A stretch of DNA of 7,503 nt from Candidatus Latescibacterota bacterium (GTDB taxonomy: Bacteria > Latescibacterota > UBA2968 > UBA8231), in contig JAGWBY010000069.1 in assembly GCA_021295675.1 (NCBI GenBank), forward strand, positions 20,326 to 27,828, read 5' to 3'. A program made the position numbers and the translations under genes. This document shows, piece after piece, positions 5,082 through 7,503 of this stretch. Every line of letters begins with the position of its first letter. The stretch's first letter is position 1. The notes under the pieces were generated by a model, which ran no database searches, was not told the origin of the DNA, and saw only the letters and a list, made by a program, of their open reading frames with translations.

Positions 5082-6500
5082 TCAATTGTAATCCGGCCCG
5101 CCGACCGGCCCTAACAACGCGCGATTTTCTTTGGGCGTTTCCACCTCGTCGAGAAAGTCCGCCAAGGCTTGCTGCATCCGCTGTGCCACCTCTGGATGCG
5201 CGTCGATTACATTCTGCTGCTGCTGAGGATCGGCCTTCATATCGTACAGCTCGGGTGCGCCGCCGTGTTCGCCATACGCCAAATAGGTCCAGCGCTCGTC
5301 GGTCACGGTCGGTCCGCCATTGCGGATAAAGGTCGAGCTGAAGGCGTACTGCCGCGGCCACGCTGCCGATCCGCTCAGCAGCGGCACCAACGAGTGTCCG
5401 TGCATTGTCAGGTCGCTCTTTTCGTTTCGGCTGAGCTCAACGTCGAAGCCCACGCCAGTCAAAGCCAGCAGCGTCGGCAGCAAATCCACCGATTGCGTCA
5501 ATGCGCCCACCCGCTGTCCGCCCGCGATCTCGGGGGCAGCAATCATCAGCGGGATGTGGCTGATCTCTTCGTACAGGGGCCAGACGCGGTCGTCCTCGGG
5601 GTGGATATTGGACTTGCCCGTGCGGTTGTGCTCGCCGACGAACATGCCGTGATCCGAGGTGAAGACTACCACGCTGTTGTCGAACAGCCCAAGCTCCTCA
5701 ATTTTGTCCAACACGTAGCCGATCCACTTGTTGACCAAGTAAATTTCGGCTGCGTAGTGCGCCTGGAGATTGGCTAGTTCCTCTTTGGTATAGGCGGTCG
5801 CCGGGCCGTAGTTCGGGTGGATCATCGGCGGGCCGTCGTACCCAGAGGTATCATAGCGGCCCACGAGATGTTCCGGCGGATCCCACGGCTCGTGCGCGTC
5901 GAAGAAATCCACCCACAGCAAAAACGGCTCGCCGCCGCGATTTTCCTCCAACCAGCGGCTCGCCGTCTGCGCCGTGCGCACGCAGAAGCGGTCTTCCTCC
6001 CACGCCCAGTCGCGATTAGTCCACGAATGCAGGGTCGCCAAATTGCCAAAGCGCGTCTTCGCTATATGCGGATCGACGCGCGTCTTCGCCCCGTCCACCT
6101 CCAGGCGCGGCGGCAGGTTGCCTTTTAACAGCGGCTTGTCTCCCTCTTGCCCGCGAATCCAATACGCCCCGTCAAACCCCCGGTCAAAATAGTGGACGCC
6201 CTTCATCAGATGCGGCGTGTCGCAGATAAGCTGACTCTGGTAGCCAGCCGCGCCGAAAATCGTGCTCAGCACCGGGATGCCGGCGTCGAGCGGTTTCCAG
6301 CCGTGGAAGGGAAAACTGTAGCGGCCAGTAAAGAGGTCGGTGCGATTGGGGATGGTCGGAAAGCTCGACAAATAGTGCCGGTCGAAGCACACTGCTCGCT
6401 CGGCAAAGCGATCGAGCGCGGCCGTGCCGATCCACGCATTGCCGTTGCACCCCAGATAGTCGTAGCGAAAGGTGTCGCTGACCAAGACGATGATGTTCAT
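5082..6500 (-). CDS. Sulfatase-family hydrolase with Thr at the formylglycine position
   Basis: A 472-residue member of the sulfatase branch of the alkaline-phosphatase superfamily. Seen: N-terminal strand and metal-ligand region IIVLVSDTFRYDYLGCNGN (Asp9), DAHEPWDPP (His203), VVVFTSDHGMFVGEHNRTGKS (Asp283, His284, Lys296), and the late substrate-domain motif PELYDMKADPQQQQN. The active-site signature reads T49-I-P-N-R-T-D-L-F-T-G, aligning position by position with the family's C/S-x-P-x-R-xx-L-x-T-G. The residue normally converted to formylglycine is thus Thr, encoded ACC at 6354-6356. A classical sulfatase mechanism is unlikely. Thr could serve as a direct nucleophile, as in nucleotide pyrophosphatases/phosphodiesterases of the same superfamily, so a phospho- or phosphonate-ester substrate is possible. 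There is no signal peptide, so it is probably cytosolic. ATG is supported by AAGGAG 10 bases upstream. It is likely cotranscribed with the epimerase gene 39 bases upstream. Confidence 0.88.
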   Translation of the reverse strand: MNIIVLVSDTFRYDYLGCNGNAWIGTAALDRFAERAVCFDRHYLSSFPTIPNRTDLFTGRYSFPFHGWKPLDAGIPVLSTIFGAAGYQSQLICDTPHLMKGVHYFDRGFDGAYWIRGQEGDKPLLKGNLPPRLEVDGAKTRVDPHIAKTRFGNLATLHSWTNRDWAWEEDRFCVRTAQTASRWLEENRGGEPFLLWVDFFDAHEPWDPPEHLVGRYDTSGYDGPPMIHPNYGPATAYTKEELANLQAHYAAEIYLVNKWIGYVLDKIEELGLFDNSVVVFTSDHGMFVGEHNRTGKSNIHPEDDRVWPLYEEISHIPLMIAAPEIAGGQRVGALTQSVDLLPTLLALTGVGFDVELSRNEKSDLTMHGHSLVPLLSGSAAWPRQYAFSSTFIRNGGPTVTDERWTYLAYGEHGGAPELYDMKADPQQQQNVIDAHPEVAQRMQQALADFLDEVETPKENRALLGPVGGPDYN

Positions 6501-6510
6501 AGAAAATCTG

Positions 6511-6516
6511 CTCCTT
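6511..6516 (-). promoter_or_regulatory. Ribosome binding site of the sulfatase-family gene
   Basis: AAGGAG on the - strand lies 10 bases before the ATG at 6500, inside the 39-base gap after the epimerase gene. No terminator or promoter is visible in that gap. Confidence 0.7.
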
Positions 6517-6539
6517 GTGTTTAAATCCGACGTGGCGCT

Positions 6540-7433
6540 TCACGACGCCAGCGCGTGGCGCAACGCACCCTCCAATTCGGGATACGCAAACTCGAAACCC
6601 GCTTCCAACAGCCGCTTCGGCCGCGCCCGCTGGCTGGCCAGCAGCCCCTCCTCGGCCAACTCGCCCAAGACCAACTTGGCGGCAAACGCCGGCAGCGGCA
6701 ACAGCGTCGGCCGCCGCAACACGTGCCCCAGCGTCCGCGTCAGTTCAGCATTAGTCACCGGCTGCGGCGCGGTCAGATTCACCGGCCCACGCAAGGCGTC
6801 GTTTTCCACGACGTAAATCAGCGCTGCCACCGCGTCTTCCAAGCTAATCCAGCTAACGTACTGCCGCCCGTCGCCGATCTTGCCACCCACCCCCAAGCGG
6901 AAGGGTAACAGCATCTTGGCCAGCGCCCCGCCCCGGCGACTGAGGACGATCCCCAAGCGAGCCTGTACGACGCGGATCCCAGCCTCAGATGCCACAGCGC
7001 TCGCCCCTTCCCACGCCCGACCCAACTCGGCCAAAAATCCCTCGCCGGTGTCACTTTCCTCGTCCAACTCCTCGTCGCGCCGATGGCCGTAAATGCCGAC
7101 GGCCGACGCACAGACCAGCACTCTCGGCGGTGTGGCCAATCCCGCCAAGCGCGCAGCGAGTAGCTGCGTCGTCTGCACTCGGCTCTGGCGCAATTGCGCC
7201 TTGACGGTGGCAGTCCAGCGCCCGGCGGCAATGTTCCGGCCCCCTAAATGAACTGCCGCCTCTATTCCCTCTAAGCCCTCTTGCTCCAGCTCGCCGGCTT
7301 CTGGATCCCAGCGCAACTCCCCTTGCGCCGGCGGTCGCCGCACCAAGCGCACCACCTCATGTCCCTCGCGTCCCAACCGACTACAGAATGCTGTACCAAT
7401 CAAGCCGCTGCTACCCGCTACCAGTATCTTCAC
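6540..7433 (-). CDS. TIGR01777/YfcH-type NAD(P)-binding epimerase-like protein
   Basis: A 297-residue extended short-chain dehydrogenase/reductase, full length for the TIGR01777 (SulA/YfcH) family. The N-terminal Rossmann motif GSSGLIG is at 7-13 after a MKILVA strand. VHLGGRNIAAGRW (61-73) is the family's conserved block. SAVGIYG (110-116) contains Tyr115 near the site of the catalytic Tyr. Next come RLGIVLSRRGGAL (159-171), QYVSWISLEDAV (191-202), GPVNLTAPQPVTN (216-228) and a DUF1731-like C-terminal segment (about 242-294) with RPKRLLEAGFEF. The substrate of the family is unknown; a nucleotide-sugar or cell-envelope role is often suggested but unproven. The start is GTG at 7431-7433, chosen because AGGAG lies 6 bases upstream and the Rossmann strand begins at once. 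It is the first visible gene of a probable two-gene unit with the sulfatase homologue. Confidence 0.92.
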   Translation of the reverse strand: MKILVAGSSGLIGTAFCSRLGREGHEVVRLVRRPPAQGELRWDPEAGELEQEGLEGIEAAVHLGGRNIAAGRWTATVKAQLRQSRVQTTQLLAARLAGLATPPRVLVCASAVGIYGHRRDEELDEESDTGEGFLAELGRAWEGASAVASEAGIRVVQARLGIVLSRRGGALAKMLLPFRLGVGGKIGDGRQYVSWISLEDAVAALIYVVENDALRGPVNLTAPQPVTNAELTRTLGHVLRRPTLLPLPAFAAKLVLGELAEEGLLASQRARPKRLLEAGFEFAYPELEGALRHALAS

Positions 7434-7439
7434 TAGCTG

Positions 7440-7444
7440 CTCCT
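7440..7444 (-). promoter_or_regulatory. Ribosome binding site deciding the GTG start of the epimerase gene
   Basis: AGGAG on the - strand at 6-base spacing from GTG 7433 supports the unusual start codon. Confidence 0.75.
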
Positions 7445-7453
7445 ATTGGACTG

Positions 7454-7503
7454 CTACTAAAACGCATCCCCGTGCTCGGCACAAACCGACAGTCTGCGCC
7501 TGC
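7454..7503 (-). other. Possible tail of an upstream - strand gene
   Basis: Reading the - strand from the window edge, one frame gives 14 codons ending CAEHGDAF followed by tandem TAG TAG (7454-7459); a second frame ends at TAG 7443-7445, within the SD of the epimerase gene. Either could be the 3' end of an upstream gene, but the fragment is too short to tell a gene from chance, and I recognise neither. Confidence 0.2.

Noticed and set aside
5169..5777. 202-residue + strand open frame antisense to the sulfatase gene
   Set aside because: The - strand frame carries unmistakable family motifs; the + frame is a GC-rich codon-complement shadow.

Overview
The window carries six protein-coding genes I can support plus one small gene, all ordinary bacterial chromosome in style: GC-rich, tightly packed, with Shine-Dalgarno sites. 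The organism is most likely an uncultivated member of the FCB/Latescibacterota/Poribacteria-like bacteria. That is an inference from one protein with FG-GAP calcium-type repeats followed by a YPNPFNP-type C-terminal FlgD-like/Por-secretion sorting domain, together with a DUF4380-like secreted protein and a sulfatase-family enzyme. No rRNA, tRNA, CRISPR array, insertion sequence or phage gene is visible.

Left block (+ strand, 2-1573): the 3' part of an AcuI/YhdH-type acryloyl-CoA reductase, then, 12 bases later, a secreted protein with a galactose-mutarotase-like (DUF4380-like) sandwich. A strong symmetric hairpin (1582-1614) follows, with T-rich flanks on both strands, and serves the convergent gene as well.

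Second block (- strand, 1677-3515): a 612-residue exported protein made of signal peptide, beta-rich N-terminal module, five FG-GAP/VCBS-like repeats and a C-terminal sorting domain. A plausible sigma70-type promoter and SD lie just upstream. A divergent intergenic region separates it from the next block.

Third block (+ strand, about 3704-4952): an alpha/beta hydrolase with a complete Ser-Asp-His triad, then an unrecognised 69-residue acidic protein with a perfect AGGAGG SD, ending in a perfect hairpin that overlaps its stop codon.

Fourth block (- strand, 7433 down to 5082): a TIGR01777/YfcH-type NAD-binding epimerase-like protein (GTG start) followed 39 bases later by a cytoplasmic-looking sulfatase/alkaline-phosphatase-superfamily enzyme. 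In that enzyme the position normally holding the formylglycine precursor Cys/Ser is Thr. This pair is probably one transcript.

No dedicated multi-gene novel system is evident. The most interesting items are the Thr-type sulfatase homologue, the 69-residue orphan gene, and the exported repeat protein. The + strand looks C-rich over nearly the whole window regardless of gene direction, with the sulfatase gene as a partial exception; this was judged by eye.
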